DNA of 64,000 nucleotides from Cellulophaga sp. L1A9 (GCF_009797025.1 NZ_CP047027.1:3348001-3412000), one strand, 5' to 3'; counted from the stretch's first letter, positions 54,718 through 64,000 are shown. Made by a program: numbers and translations. The notes: generated by a model from the sequence alone, not told the origin.

Positions 54718-55176
54718 TTATTTCTTTATTTTTTCGAGGGCATCTAAAATACCATCGGCTCCAGGATTAATGGCGGCTGGCGAAACGTAACTCCATTCAA
54801 CAATGCCCCTTTTATTGATTACAAATAATGCTCGTTTGCATTCGCCTTCAGCTTCATCGTAAACACCATAGGCCTTCGCGACAGCACCTTTCGGTTCAAA
54901 ATCAGCCAATAAAGGAAAGTGCAAATTCCGAGATTTACCAAATGCCATATGGCACCATTTGCTGTCAACCGATATACCGAATATTTCGGCATCATATTGT
55001 TTAAAATATTTTAAAGTTTCATTATATAATGCCATTTGGTCACTACAAACCGGACTCCAATCTGCTGGATAAAATGCAAGAATTACATTTTTGCCAATCA
55101 TTTCAGATAATGATATTTTTTGGTCTGGTGTGGCATACAATGTGAAGTTAGGGGCGCTATCGTTTTTTTGTAACAT
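54718..55176 (-). CDS. Peroxiredoxin (AhpC/TSA-type, AhpE-like)
   Basis: 152 residues. The peroxidatic Cys44 lies in FYPADWSPVCSDQ, where usual peroxiredoxins have Thr-x-x-Cys; Ser takes the Thr place, and Trp40 is unusual. Other cysteines at 75 and near 112 may resolve. It reduces peroxides with thiols. It is followed by the DsbA-like protein, its probable reductant. Confidence 0.9.
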   Translation of the reverse strand: MLQKNDSAPNFTLYATPDQKISLSEMIGKNVILAFYPADWSPVCSDQMALYNETLKYFKQYDAEIFGISVDSKWCHMAFGKSRNLHFPLLADFEPKGAVAKAYGVYDEAEGECKRALFVINKRGIVEWSYVSPAAINPGADGILDALEKIKK

Positions 55177-55324
55177 ATTTTTTTTTATTCTTTAAGGACT
55201 ATTTAATAGCCAAATAATTTTCCATAAATCCCCTCTAAATCTTTTATAAAATCACTTTTTTTTTAGTTTGGAGGGTGTGTCTTAGCACGATTAAGTATCA
55301 TTTATCAATTACTTAATTTAAACC

Positions 55325-56590
55325 TTATATTATGGAGTGATCACCAACTATTTCAGATAAAGGTAAGCCCCAGCTTGGCACCTTCCCACCTAAGGTTTGA
55401 TACATTGTTTTAAAACCCATTTTTAAAATATACGGGGTATAGCCCATTTTTAAGATGCTGGTTTTTCCGCCCCACCATTCATCGGTATGCATATAAAACC
55501 CTTTGTGGCTACCCATATCTCCATAACATAATAGCATAGGGTGTAATGGATCTATTTTTTCCTCTTTTCCAAGAATTTCATTCGCAATAACTTTTGATGC
55601 AATTTCACACTCCATATGTCCTAAAGAACCTATTTTAGGTATGGTAACGGCTGCTGCATCACCTACGGCAAAAATTTCTGGATAATCGGGATTTCTCATA
55701 AATAAATCGGTAATAACAAAGCCTTGATCATCTACAAATGGAAGTTCTTTCATGAAATTATGGGGTTCCCAATTTGGAAAGATTATTTTCATTTCTGCTT
55801 CTAAGCTACTTCCATCTTTAAACGCAATACCTTCTTTGTAAATTCTTTTAATTCCTACGGTATTGGTTTTATAACCATAACCCATTTCTGATACCATTGG
55901 AAGTAATTGGTCAAGAATACCTTTACCAGCATCTTCTGCAATAACATCACCTGGAGTAAACAACGTAATATTCTTTGCGTCTCCTTTTTTATGTTCTTTT
56001 AACCAATCTGCCATAGAGAATGCTATTTCTACAGGAGGTCCTTCACAAGCAGCAAATGCAGTAGGTATTTTAGGAAGTTTTGGACTTTTACCTTGTATAA
56101 AACGATCAGACCCAATAGCAATGTGGCCACCTTTGTAATCATTGTTTAAATAATTACGAACTTCATTACCGTAAAAAGTGTCAGAAAAGGTATGACCAAA
56201 TTCGGCAAATCCTTCAATTTTATCATACGCCAGTTTACAACCCAATGCTATAATTAAGTAATCGTATTCTATGTGTTCTTGAGCAGAACCTTTTCTTTCG
56301 TTAGGCGTAAAATATACCTTTTTTTGAGTGGCATCAATATGTTCAACTTCACCCTGAATGAACTCACTTCCATCTGATTTTAAGAATTTCTTAAATTGAA
56401 ACTCCAGCGTATCTGCTGGATTGTTATTATTAAAAACTTCAATAGGGATATTAGGTATAAAGTTGATGTAATTTTTACGATCAATAACCGTAATCTTTAT
56501 ATGTTTACCAGCATCGCTATGAAGGTAGCGGGCCACTGTTAAACCAGCAAAATTGCAACCAAGGACCAAAACTCTTTTTCCGTTTTTCAT
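55325..56590 (-). CDS. FAD-dependent pyridine nucleotide-disulphide / sulfide:quinone-type oxidoreductase
   Basis: 421 residues. The FAD motif VLGCNFAGLTVARYL and the second FAD block FAVGDAAAVTIPK are clear; the DYLIIALGCKL motif is present too. It resembles SQR and NDH-2 enzymes of the pyridine nucleotide-disulphide family. Sulfide activity would need particular cysteines; I cannot assign it. It could feed the same quinone pool as PoxB. The 190 bp upstream hold no recognised -7 box. Confidence 0.8.
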   Translation of the reverse strand: MKNGKRVLVLGCNFAGLTVARYLHSDAGKHIKITVIDRKNYINFIPNIPIEVFNNNNPADTLEFQFKKFLKSDGSEFIQGEVEHIDATQKKVYFTPNERKGSAQEHIEYDYLIIALGCKLAYDKIEGFAEFGHTFSDTFYGNEVRNYLNNDYKGGHIAIGSDRFIQGKSPKLPKIPTAFAACEGPPVEIAFSMADWLKEHKKGDAKNITLFTPGDVIAEDAGKGILDQLLPMVSEMGYGYKTNTVGIKRIYKEGIAFKDGSSLEAEMKIIFPNWEPHNFMKELPFVDDQGFVITDLFMRNPDYPEIFAVGDAAAVTIPKIGSLGHMECEIASKVIANEILGKEEKIDPLHPMLLCYGDMGSHKGFYMHTDEWWGGKTSILKMGYTPYILKMGFKTMYQTLGGKVPSWGLPLSEIVGDHSII

Positions 56591-56780
56591 AATATGATTT
56601 TTATTCAGTTTGCTTATTGTTTTACGACCAGTAAATCGCTACCTCGTGAGAGATTTTACGTGTTCATACGTTGCTTAGATTACATGATTATTTTTGTAAA
56701 CGATAACATTGTTTTAAAAGAGCGGAACACTATTGGAGGAGGTCTCCAATTCGTATTCAATAATCAAATCCCTTTAGAAG

Positions 56781-58721
56781 TTAGCGGTTAAAGCCTTTTG
56801 CCCATTCCTTAAGTTTCTCTAATGGCTCATTAAAAAAGGAGTCGTGATGCTCTTCATCCTCTTCGCCTACAGGTAAAATATGTTCAAAATAGGTATTTTT
56901 TAGCACTCGTTTTAAAACACTTTCTCCTGGGAATGGTTTGTAATCGTTTAAGGCCTTTGCAGCTTTTAATAGCTGACGAATATCGTATTGACCAGCGGCA
57001 ATATCTGGCACCTGTTTATTGAGATTCAGTAATTTATAAACAGCTATTCTCGCAGTTCTTACCGAAGTTTCTACGGTAAAAACAACATCGTTATGCGTTT
57101 CTACAAATTGTCCTACAAGGCCTAAATTTTTTGAGCCATGGGGCACTATTTCTGGTCTGTCTCCTACAGCTCTAGGCATAAACATGGACGTTATGTATGG
57201 CATGAAGCTTGTTTTAACTATGGTTTTTTCTATAATAGTATCTATTTGATCTTCTACTCCAATGTGAAAACATAATTCAGATAAAATTTCATTTCCTGTA
57301 CTTTGCGGCATTGTTTTTTTAGTATAATTACCGTCTTTATCCATATATAAAGCATACAACCATATAACTAAAACATCATCTGGTTGATCAGGGAAGTGTG
57401 GTTGACGATTAATGGTAAAACTCATCAGCCAATTAGAATCGGTGATAGAAACTATTCCCCCAGTAGCAGCTTTACCAGAATAAGGATCGTTTACACAGTA
57501 TTCCTTAATTTTTTCGGTTAAAGCTGAAGGGCGACACGTTAATGTAGCAGATTCCCAAGAAGATTTTTCAATTGAGCTACAGAATTTTTCCGGTTTACCA
57601 AATTCGGTAGATTTTGCCGCTAAGTTTTTCCATAGTTGCCATCCGGAACTCTCGCCACTTGTTGCGTTATCAATAGCTTTAATAGGAGCATTTATATTAT
57701 CCCCATATTGGGTGTCTTCTGTCATGGAAGCCGTGGTCACAATTACAAAATCATTTTCAGTTACAGGGATTGTTACTTCTTTATCTTTTTGTTGGGTAAT
57801 AATGCCTTTAACAACTTTTCCTTCTGTATTGATCTGTATGTCCAAATCTTTAACCAAGGTGTTGAACTGAATTTTAACGCCTTTAGATTTTAGATGTTCT
57901 GTTAAAGGTTTAACGAAGGTATCGTACTGATTGTATTTTGGAAATACCAAGCATGATAGATCTTTAAAGCCATCTATAAGATGTAAAAAACGGTGCATAT
58001 ATGATTTGCACTCTAGTAAACTGTGCCAGTTTTCAAAAGCGAACATGGTTCGGAATAAAGTCCAAAAATTACTTTTTAAAAATGAGTTGCTGAAATACCC
58101 TTCAACAGTCATATCATCTAATTCTTCTTTCTTTTTTAGTAAAAGCTTTACAATTGCTAATTGATCTAATTTGTCTAGGCCAAATTTGCTAAAATCTTGT
58201 ATTTCCCCATTATTATGAATTAATCTAGCTTTTGAATAATTAGGGTCGTTATCATTAAGTAAACGAAATTCATCCAATACACTATATGGAGCGGGCATTT
58301 CTAAAGCAGGAATATCCTGAAATATATCCCATAGGTTTTCATAGGTCATTTCCATTTCTCTACCACCTCTAACAAGGTAGCCGTCTTTAGCATTTCCAGA
58401 ACCATCCAGAGAGCCTCCTTCTACAGCTATTTTTTCAAGAAAAACAATGTTTTCACCGGGGATGTGCCCATCGCGAATAAAATAATATGCGGCAGATAGG
58501 CCAGCTATTCCAGTACCTACAATGTAAACTTTACTGTCTTTATAGGATTTAGCAGGAATACCTTTATTGCGTTGGTAATTTCCTGTAAGATCTGCAAAAG
58601 GCATGGGTTGATCTTTAGAATTATGTACTATTTCCTTGCTAGCATCTGGAGCGTGATCTACCTGCCCTGGGAATGGGGATGCATTTAATACTTTATCGAA
58701 TTTTTCTGTTATTTTTCCCAT
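56781..58721 (-). CDS. ohyA: Oleate hydratase, OhyA type (646 residues)
   Basis: 646 residues, the same length as Elizabethkingia OhyA. The FAD motif [14 protein letters not shown] is at 68-81. RGGREMEM carries Glu122, and Tyr241 follows a [10 protein letters not shown] block; both catalytic residues fall at the same numbers as in that enzyme. It adds water across the cis-9 double bond of oleate to give 10-hydroxystearate, needing FAD. It may detoxify unsaturated fatty acids or alter membranes. It is 135 bp after HdeD. Confidence 0.95.
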   Translation of the reverse strand: MGKITEKFDKVLNASPFPGQVDHAPDASKEIVHNSKDQPMPFADLTGNYQRNKGIPAKSYKDSKVYIVGTGIAGLSAAYYFIRDGHIPGENIVFLEKIAVEGGSLDGSGNAKDGYLVRGGREMEMTYENLWDIFQDIPALEMPAPYSVLDEFRLLNDNDPNYSKARLIHNNGEIQDFSKFGLDKLDQLAIVKLLLKKKEELDDMTVEGYFSNSFLKSNFWTLFRTMFAFENWHSLLECKSYMHRFLHLIDGFKDLSCLVFPKYNQYDTFVKPLTEHLKSKGVKIQFNTLVKDLDIQINTEGKVVKGIITQQKDKEVTIPVTENDFVIVTTASMTEDTQYGDNINAPIKAIDNATSGESSGWQLWKNLAAKSTEFGKPEKFCSSIEKSSWESATLTCRPSALTEKIKEYCVNDPYSGKAATGGIVSITDSNWLMSFTINRQPHFPDQPDDVLVIWLYALYMDKDGNYTKKTMPQSTGNEILSELCFHIGVEDQIDTIIEKTIVKTSFMPYITSMFMPRAVGDRPEIVPHGSKNLGLVGQFVETHNDVVFTVETSVRTARIAVYKLLNLNKQVPDIAAGQYDIRQLLKAAKALNDYKPFPGESVLKRVLKNTYFEHILPVGEEDEEHHDSFFNEPLEKLKEWAKGFNR

Positions 58722-58856
58722 TTTTTTTCTATTTATTTTAAGTGATACTGCCCGTAAAGCTATTGGCAGTGATTGTATTTTATTAATAATTAGGTTTAAG
58801 ACAAACCTGTAGGTAATGCCGAAACACTCTAATTAAGGTGTTTTAGTAAAGCCGTA

Positions 58857-59423
58857 TTATAGATTTTTACTCATTTTTTTAAGGTTAATACCTAAAAATA
58901 TTCGAAAAATTCCTGCCGTTATTAACGCAAAGGCCGTCATGTACACAATGCTTAAACCTGCAATAAATGGATTTGCCAATAGTAAAAAGGAAAATAAGAG
59001 GGTAATAATGCTCCAAAAGAATAACATGCCCCAACCAGGTGTTCCAGCAGCTTTTAATTGAAAAGAAAGTCCAATGGATAAAATACTTTGGAACAATAAC
59101 CAAAATCCGATATAGAGTGGTAAAATAGCCATGGTCATCAATGGATGGGTTAATAGTAAGATACCGATGATAAGGTCTAAAATACCTCCCACCAAGTACC
59201 AGCCCCAATCTTTCATTTCATCTTTATTGGAAATAGAAAAAGCAATCTGAAATATTCCAGAAATAAGAATAAATACGCTAAAAATAATACTCAAAGAGAT
59301 ATAACTTTCCATTGGCGTAAGCATTACCCATACTCCTATGAGTACATATAGAATACCTATTAAAATAGATATCCACCAGTTTTTTACTGTAGCTGGTGTT
59401 GAATTAAATAGTGTAGTTGCCAT
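58857..59423 (-). CDS. HdeD-like acid-resistance membrane protein
   Basis: 188 residues with six transmembrane segments in pairs and the HdeD blocks GILYVLIGVWVMLTP and GGILDLIIGILLLTHP. HdeD supports acid resistance at high cell density in E. coli; the molecular activity is unknown. It lies 17 bp after the lipoprotein gene. A stem AAACAC/GTGTTT downstream (58830-58851) may be an end signal. Confidence 0.88.
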   Translation of the reverse strand: MATTLFNSTPATVKNWWISILIGILYVLIGVWVMLTPMESYISLSIIFSVFILISGIFQIAFSISNKDEMKDWGWYLVGGILDLIIGILLLTHPLMTMAILPLYIGFWLLFQSILSIGLSFQLKAAGTPGWGMLFFWSIITLLFSFLLLANPFIAGLSIVYMTAFALITAGIFRIFLGINLKKMSKNL

Positions 59424-59440
59424 AATGTCTATTCATTAAA

Positions 59441-59947
59441 TTATTTCACATTATTTTTAAATATATCTTTAAGCGCAGTACCTAGTTCATCTGTATCATG
59501 TTTAAACTCTCGCTCAAATGACTTTTCACTTTCTTCAGCATCTTCGTTGAACTCAATTAGGTTTTCTTTGAACCTTTTACTGCGTTCAGCTAACTTTTCT
59601 TTCAGATTATTATTTTTTTGCTCTAATTTATCTAGTTCAGCGTTCATTTTTTCACGCTCGTTTTTGGCTGATGTAGCCATTTTTTCCCGAAGATTTTTAA
59701 TTTGTGTTTCCGTGTTAGCAATAACGAGTTCCGATTCACTTTCAAATTTCTTCCAATTTGCTTCTACAAGGGTCTTATTTTCCTTTGTGGCATCACTTGC
59801 AGCTTCTTTAAGGTCTTGGCCTGCTTCGCCCATATTTTCCTTTGCAGATTTCATTTCTTTTTTAGATTTTTCGCCACAACTAGTTACTATCGTTCCTGCC
59901 ATAAGGGCTATTAAAGCCATTGATAACATGTTTATTTTTGTTTTCAT
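59441..59947 (-). CDS. Coiled-coil lipoprotein
   Basis: 168 residues. Lipobox IVTSC (Cys24), then a Lys/Glu-rich coiled coil almost to the end (ENMGEAGQDLKEAASDATKEN, EKMATSAKNEREKMNAELDKLEQK). No known family. It may span the periplasm like other YtxH/LEA-like stress proteins. It is cotranscribed with HdeD. Confidence 0.75.
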   Translation of the reverse strand: MKTKINMLSMALIALMAGTIVTSCGEKSKKEMKSAKENMGEAGQDLKEAASDATKENKTLVEANWKKFESESELVIANTETQIKNLREKMATSAKNEREKMNAELDKLEQKNNNLKEKLAERSKRFKENLIEFNEDAEESEKSFEREFKHDTDELGTALKDIFKNNVK

Positions 59948-60198
59948 AATTTTTTAATGTTTCTATTTGAGGGACAATACTATTGTTCCGTTAATTTTAG
60001 TGTTCATCTTTATATAATAAAATGTTTAACGAGGTATTATGTTGCGTCCTAATGGTTCTTAGCCCCATGATTATGAATAACTTAATACTTAACGCTTTCT
60101 ACCAGTCACTATTGATTTTAGAATTTTGTCATCTTAGTTTTGAGACTAGTAATTTTGTATATCGATTTTAAAGACTTAAGTATTAGTCCTCTAATTAT

Positions 60199-61800
60199 TT
60201 AATGAAAAGCTTTCATTACTGTTTCTAGTTCTACCTTAACACTTTTATCAAATTTGGTTATTGGCGGAATTTCAAGATCAAGATCTAGTAATTCATACAC
60301 GGCCATCTGAGCAGCTCTAACGGAATATTCCACGGTAAATACTACATCATCTGGAATCTCTACAAACTGACTAATAAATGCTAAGTTTTTTGAATTTTTT
60401 GGTACAGGTAGTGGTCTGTCTGTTTTTAAACGAGGCATGAACATACTGGTGATATACGGCATTCTACAGGGTATACATGTTGCATTTGCAAACACAATTT
60501 CATAATCGAATTTTAAATGTCCACATAATTCACGCATAATTTCTTCTCCAGTACATTCTGTCATTGGCTTACCAACAAAATTACCAACCCGATCAGGGTG
60601 CAATCCGTAGGTAAAAAACACTTGTACATTGGAGGGTTGATCTTTATAATGCGGCTGTTGATTCAATGAAAAACTCATAAACCAATTAGAATCTTTAAGG
60701 GTAACCTGACTCCCTGTTCCTGCTTTGTTTCCAGATAATTTTTCCATCTGATCAAAGAATGCAGTATCTTTTAAAGTAATTGTAAAAGATTCCCAGAAAG
60801 ATTCTGCTATGTTAGAATTAAACACTTCAGGTCTACCAAATCCAGGATATTTATTTGCTAGTTTTTCCCATAATACCCATCCTTGGCTATCTTCTTTTGT
60901 AAAGTGTTTTGGTGCGCTTGTCATGGATCCGTAACTAGAAGCATCGGTCATTGAACCATTTTGATAGAATACTAAATCGCCATCATTGATTCTTATGCTT
61001 TCTTTATTTCCTTTGTTTTCATAAGCAAGGTTTTTTACAACTACTTTTTCAGTTCCTGTATTTTTGTCTAAACCATATTCGGTATCTAAATCTGTTACCG
61101 TACTTTCTCGTAAAAAGTTTACACCATGAGATTTAAGCCAAACTTGTAAAGGAAGAATCATTGAGTCATATTGGTTGTAGATGGTACGCTTAACTCCCGT
61201 CATTGTTTCTACATTAGGAAACTCCTGCATAAACCTATGTAGATATCGTTTAAACTCTACAGCACTGTGCCATGGAGAGAATGCAAAACTTGTGCGCCAC
61301 ATAAACCAAAAGTTGGTTTCAAAAAAGGAAGGAGAAAACCAATCGTAAATAGAACTATTTCCTAGTTTTTCTTCACTTGCCTCACTAAGCTTAAGAAGTT
61401 CTGCACGGTTGATCATAGAAAAGCCAAGTTTAGACGAATCTACAATTGCACGGTTCTTGTCAATGAGACGTGCTTTTGAGTTTGATTTTATTCGTTCATT
61501 AAAAGCAACTGTTTCTTTATAAACGGAGGTGTTAGGATCTGTAAGTGACGGAATGGAATCAAACAAAGCCCATGTGCATTCATAAATATTTAAGGTTAAC
61601 ATTCGAGAACCACGTAAAGTATAGCCTTGCTCAGCATTTCCTCCAGCATCTAAACTACCGCCTAAAACAGGCAAACTTTCAAAAACTGTAATATTATTTC
61701 CGGCTACGCCGCCATCGCGAATTAAAAATGCAGCACCAGCAAGTGATCCTATTCCGCCACCTATGAAGTATGCTTTTCTATCTTTATTTTGAATATTCAT
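60199..61800 (-). CDS. Oleate hydratase, short (Rhodococcus-like) type
   Basis: 533 residues, over 100 shorter than the neighbouring OhyA. The FAD motif is FIGGGIGSLAGAAFL (12-26). The catalytic-loop motif is RGSRML (63-68) instead of RGGREM, so Met67 stands where OhyA has Glu122; I recall the same replacement in the monomeric Rhodococcus oleate hydratase. The Tyr block is WHSAVEFKRYLHRF. It may take different fatty acids. It has the strongest Crp-type promoter of the island. The 251 bp to the next gene hold nothing I recognise. Confidence 0.92.
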   Translation of the reverse strand: MNIQNKDRKAYFIGGGIGSLAGAAFLIRDGGVAGNNITVFESLPVLGGSLDAGGNAEQGYTLRGSRMLTLNIYECTWALFDSIPSLTDPNTSVYKETVAFNERIKSNSKARLIDKNRAIVDSSKLGFSMINRAELLKLSEASEEKLGNSSIYDWFSPSFFETNFWFMWRTSFAFSPWHSAVEFKRYLHRFMQEFPNVETMTGVKRTIYNQYDSMILPLQVWLKSHGVNFLRESTVTDLDTEYGLDKNTGTEKVVVKNLAYENKGNKESIRINDGDLVFYQNGSMTDASSYGSMTSAPKHFTKEDSQGWVLWEKLANKYPGFGRPEVFNSNIAESFWESFTITLKDTAFFDQMEKLSGNKAGTGSQVTLKDSNWFMSFSLNQQPHYKDQPSNVQVFFTYGLHPDRVGNFVGKPMTECTGEEIMRELCGHLKFDYEIVFANATCIPCRMPYITSMFMPRLKTDRPLPVPKNSKNLAFISQFVEIPDDVVFTVEYSVRAAQMAVYELLDLDLEIPPITKFDKSVKVELETVMKAFH

Positions 61801-61990
61801 AATAAATTATTTTAGATTGTTATTTGCTGTGTTTCTTAGTTTATCTGCACCTATTATTTAACATAATTAACTCCTTGTTTGCCTTTTCTTGCTACCCTAA
61901 GAACCACTATTTTTTTAAATGTTTATTTTTAATACGGCTCTTAAGTTTGCAATTGTACTTTAGCAAAAGACTACTCAAAAAATCCGTATT

Positions 61991-62033
61991 CAAAGTTATG
62001 GGAAGACATTATGGTATAAGCTGACCTAGGTCA
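61991..62033 (-). promoter_or_regulatory. Crp-type site and perfect -7 box of oleate hydratase 2
   Basis: The palindrome TGACCTAGGTCA (62022-62033, CTGACCTAGGTCAG fully symmetrical) has its centre 29.5 bp from the first base of TAACTTTG (61998-61991). The ~190-nt leader to the ATG (61801-61990) and the region 62034-62154 contain no gene; a GAGCA/TGCTC inverted repeat lies near 62071-62094. Confidence 0.82.
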
Positions 62034-62154
62034 GGTGGACAAAAAAAGCACAATTTATTTTTAATAAAATAGCGAGCAAAATAGCTATTTATGCTCTTGT
62101 TTTTTGAGAAGAAATTATGGAATGGCAGATGGGTTTTTTTTTGATAAAGATTCC

Positions 62155-63354
62155 TTAGTTTTTAGATACTACAATTGGAGTAGTGCTTTTTATTTTAAAT
62201 TCTCTTTTTTGCAAAAAACGAAATCTAAAGTAAGCCACCACATAACCTACCATCAATAAAACTAGAAGCTGTATAATTTCATTCAGATAAAAATGGCTAT
62301 CTACACCCATAATAACCAACTTCTTGATAATTACAAAAAATGGTCTTAATGGAATTAGGTTTGATAAGTATTGAACAAATAAGGGCATTTCATCAATAGA
62401 CCAAGTCATACCTGTAATTAGAAATACGGGGTAAGAGGAAAAAGCAATGACTTCCATAGCACCTGTCTCTGAGGAGAAGAAGGAGGCTATAAACCAACTA
62501 TAAAGTAAAGTAGCTAAAAGAAATACAGAAGAGATACTTAAGAGTACTAGTAAATTTCCATGAAATGGTAAATCAAAAAATGGAAATAGTACTAAAAACA
62601 CCAGAATGATATACGCCATAAATAATAAGAAATACGTTCCTGTTTTTCCTATCATATAATTTAGAAAGTTATTCTCGCTTTCATCAAAACCGATTCGCAT
62701 AAGTCCTTTTTCAGTATCTGATGCCACACTTTCAGATAAACCTATAAGTAACATCTGATGTAAAATTAAAATTAGCAAGAATGGTAATAAAAAATCGCCA
62801 TAATTATTATTTGGGTTGTACACGGCATTTACTTGAATGGCTACAGGGTCTGAATTTCTGCGTGCCAGTTTTGGAGTGATCATTTTTGATTCAAAGAATT
62901 TTTCTCTTGATTTTACGGCATAATCCAAGGCGACCATATTTACGGTCTTATTAATATCATTTGAAGGTAAAAAACGTGTATTGTTCAGGACAAGACCAAT
63001 AGCAGAGCTTTCCTTTTCTAGAAGTTTTTTTTCAAAACCGTTGGGAATGTTTACGTAGCCTTGCACCTCAAAACTAGAAATGCCATTATTAGCTTCTAGA
63101 AGACTAGTATATGTATGGGTTAATGCTATTTTTTGAGTAGCATTTAGCTTATTCAAAAAGTCGCTACTGCTTTTTGTATGGTCCATATCAACCACACCAA
63201 CACTTACTTTTTCTTCGTCTTTTTTAATGTAGGTAGTACCCACTAAAAACAGGTAGAATAGGGGAGCAGCAAATAAAACTAGAAATATACTCTTATCATT
63301 AAAAATGAGAAGCGCTTCCTTTTTTATTAATTTCCAGATGATTTTTAGGTTCAT
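62155..63354 (-). CDS. ABC-2 type transporter permease
   Basis: 399 residues of the ABC2_membrane_3 (YbhR/YhhJ-like) family. One N-terminal helix (SIFLVLFAAPLFYLFLVGT, about 24-42) is followed by a ~150-residue periplasmic domain and five or six helices (from LLPFLLILILHQMLLIGL). Such permeases pair with an ATPase and HlyD-like adaptor to export drugs or lipids. It overlaps the next permease gene by 4 bp. The ATPase must lie outside the window. Confidence 0.88.
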   Translation of the reverse strand: MNLKIIWKLIKKEALLIFNDKSIFLVLFAAPLFYLFLVGTTYIKKDEEKVSVGVVDMDHTKSSSDFLNKLNATQKIALTHTYTSLLEANNGISSFEVQGYVNIPNGFEKKLLEKESSAIGLVLNNTRFLPSNDINKTVNMVALDYAVKSREKFFESKMITPKLARRNSDPVAIQVNAVYNPNNNYGDFLLPFLLILILHQMLLIGLSESVASDTEKGLMRIGFDESENNFLNYMIGKTGTYFLLFMAYIILVFLVLFPFFDLPFHGNLLVLLSISSVFLLATLLYSWFIASFFSSETGAMEVIAFSSYPVFLITGMTWSIDEMPLFVQYLSNLIPLRPFFVIIKKLVIMGVDSHFYLNEIIQLLVLLMVGYVVAYFRFRFLQKREFKIKSTTPIVVSKN

Positions 63355-64000
63355 ATGGCAGCTGTTTTATGAATAGGAAAAATTAGTTTTCTATTAAGTG
63401 TTACTCCTCCCAAAATCAAAACAAACCCAACCAATAGAAATACAAGTAATTTCCAAATTTCCGGCCAGATGAAATGAAATGGTGTATTTAACTGAAATAT
63501 TTTGAGAAAACCCGTTAGAAAATGAGTGAATGGCATAATTTGGGCGTACATAGAATTAAACCAAGGCATGGCCCAAATAGGAAAAGTAAATCCGCTAAAT
63601 ATAAAAGCTGGTGAATTGTAAATTATAGCTAGGTCTAGTGCTATAAGTTCACTTTTAAATAGTAATGACACACCGAAACCTAGAAATATATTAGTAGTAA
63701 TCAAAAGAAAAAGGAGTACCAATAAGCTTCCTAAATTTCCATAAATCGGAATTCCGAAAAAGGGAAACATTAAAGCCAAGACTATACCACATAAACCAAG
63801 GCTATATACGAGATATGCTATGTATTTTCCAAATAGCATAGATAAAAAATTACCTTTTGAAACTGTAAATAGCTCTTGATACGTGTTCTTTTTCCATTCA
63901 TTATTAAATGCTCTTGACGCAGCAATAAATACGATCATTTGCAACAATACAATGGCAAGACCTGGAATTAAGTAATAACTATAATTGTATTGTGGATTTC
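63351..64000 (-). CDS. ABC-2 type transporter permease (5' truncated by window)
   Basis: The frame is open to the right window edge; a first part is missing and the internal TTG or ATG near 63940 are not the true start. The visible part begins with NPQYNYSYYLIPGLAIVLLQ, a block of YbhS/YhhJ-like permeases just before the C-terminal helices, and continues with ASRAFNNEWKKNTYQELFTV and five hydrophobic segments. It forms a pair with the preceding gene. Confidence 0.85.
   Translation of the reverse strand, partial: NPQYNYSYYLIPGLAIVLLQMIVFIAASRAFNNEWKKNTYQELFTVSKGNFLSMLFGKYIAYLVYSLGLCGIVLALMFPFFGIPIYGNLGSLLVLLFLLITTNIFLGFGVSLLFKSELIALDLAIIYNSPAFIFSGFTFPIWAMPWFNSMYAQIMPFTHFLTGFLKIFQLNTPFHFIWPEIWKLLVFLLVGFVLILGGVTLNRKLIFPIHKTAAI

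Noticed and set aside
55288..55300. CGATTAAGTATCA upstream of the peroxiredoxin as a Crp-type site
   Set aside because: Only one half-site (ATCA) is good and no -7 box lies at the expected distance.
56729..56755. Inverted repeat ATTGGAG-N5-CTCCAAT after oleate hydratase 1
   Set aside because: No T-run on the strand that would need it, so I do not call it a terminator; it also does not match the TTGG-N4-CCAA operators.
1..64000. Prophage, IS element, CRISPR array or integron
   Set aside because: No transposase, integrase, phage structural gene, direct-repeat array or flanking attachment sites were seen; the holin-like gene belongs to a chromosomal family.

Overview
The window comes from a marine Bacteroidota of the Flavobacteriaceae type (Zobellia/Maribacter/Cellulophaga-like). 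The genus is inferred only from gene content. Signs are PL7 alginate lyases on lipoprotein anchors, TAnnTTTG-type -7 promoter boxes, weak Shine-Dalgarno sequences, a low-GC genome and Flavobacteria-typical families (7TM-HD phosphohydrolase, YtxH/holin pair, DUF1566 lipoproteins). No phage, IS element or CRISPR array was seen.

Left third (1-31 kb) is mostly housekeeping. It starts with a lipid/LPS-flavoured trio (CAT-like fragment, KdnB-like Fe-dehydrogenase, PlsC). A leftward gcvT-glsA-SDR-PCD-yebC run follows. Next are two paralogous PL7 alginate lyases, each behind a 13-bp-period array of TTGG-N4-CCAA operators, then the leftward threonine operon thrA-thrB-[acyltransferase-small secreted protein]-thrC. 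The thr operon has a clean promoter and, unannotated by length filters, a Thr-rich leader peptide with hairpins, so it is probably controlled by attenuation. Then come nnrE/D, a three-gene module of unknown function, clpC, gyrA, a TPR protein, an NlpC/P60 protein with Cys replaced by Ser at the active site, a thiolase, a PgpH-like HD protein and two tRNAs (Ser-GCU, Pro-UGG).

Right half (31.5-62 kb) is a stress/redox island. At its centre is a 1092-residue PAS-PAS-PAS-LOV-GAF-PAS histidine kinase overlapping a response regulator of unusual build (receiver + cyclic-nucleotide-like domain + Crp/Fnr HTH). Six promoters in the island carry a palindrome TGAY-N4-RTCA whose centre is in every case exactly 29.5 bp upstream of the first base of a TAnnTTTG-like -7 box, i.e. 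near -41.5. These promoters drive a pyruvate kinase-like gene plus Ca-type P-ATPase; the kinase/regulator pair itself; the YtxH-holin operon; a divergent small gene; dps plus a DUF1566 gene; and oleate hydratase 2 with the genes behind it. No -33 box is evident. I read this as an autoregulated, possibly blue-light or redox responsive regulon that has not, to my knowledge, been described.

The products fit one theme. Dps, peroxiredoxin and a DsbA-like protein handle oxidants. PoxB, a quinone-type FAD oxidoreductase, GAPDH and the pyruvate kinase-like protein are redox metabolism. Two different oleate hydratases, HdeD, YtxH and the holin-like protein act on membranes or fatty acids. Between 45.9 and 46.7 kb lie decayed fragments of PoxB and DUF1566 genes, showing duplication and loss in the island. 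The window ends inside a pair of ABC-2 permease genes.
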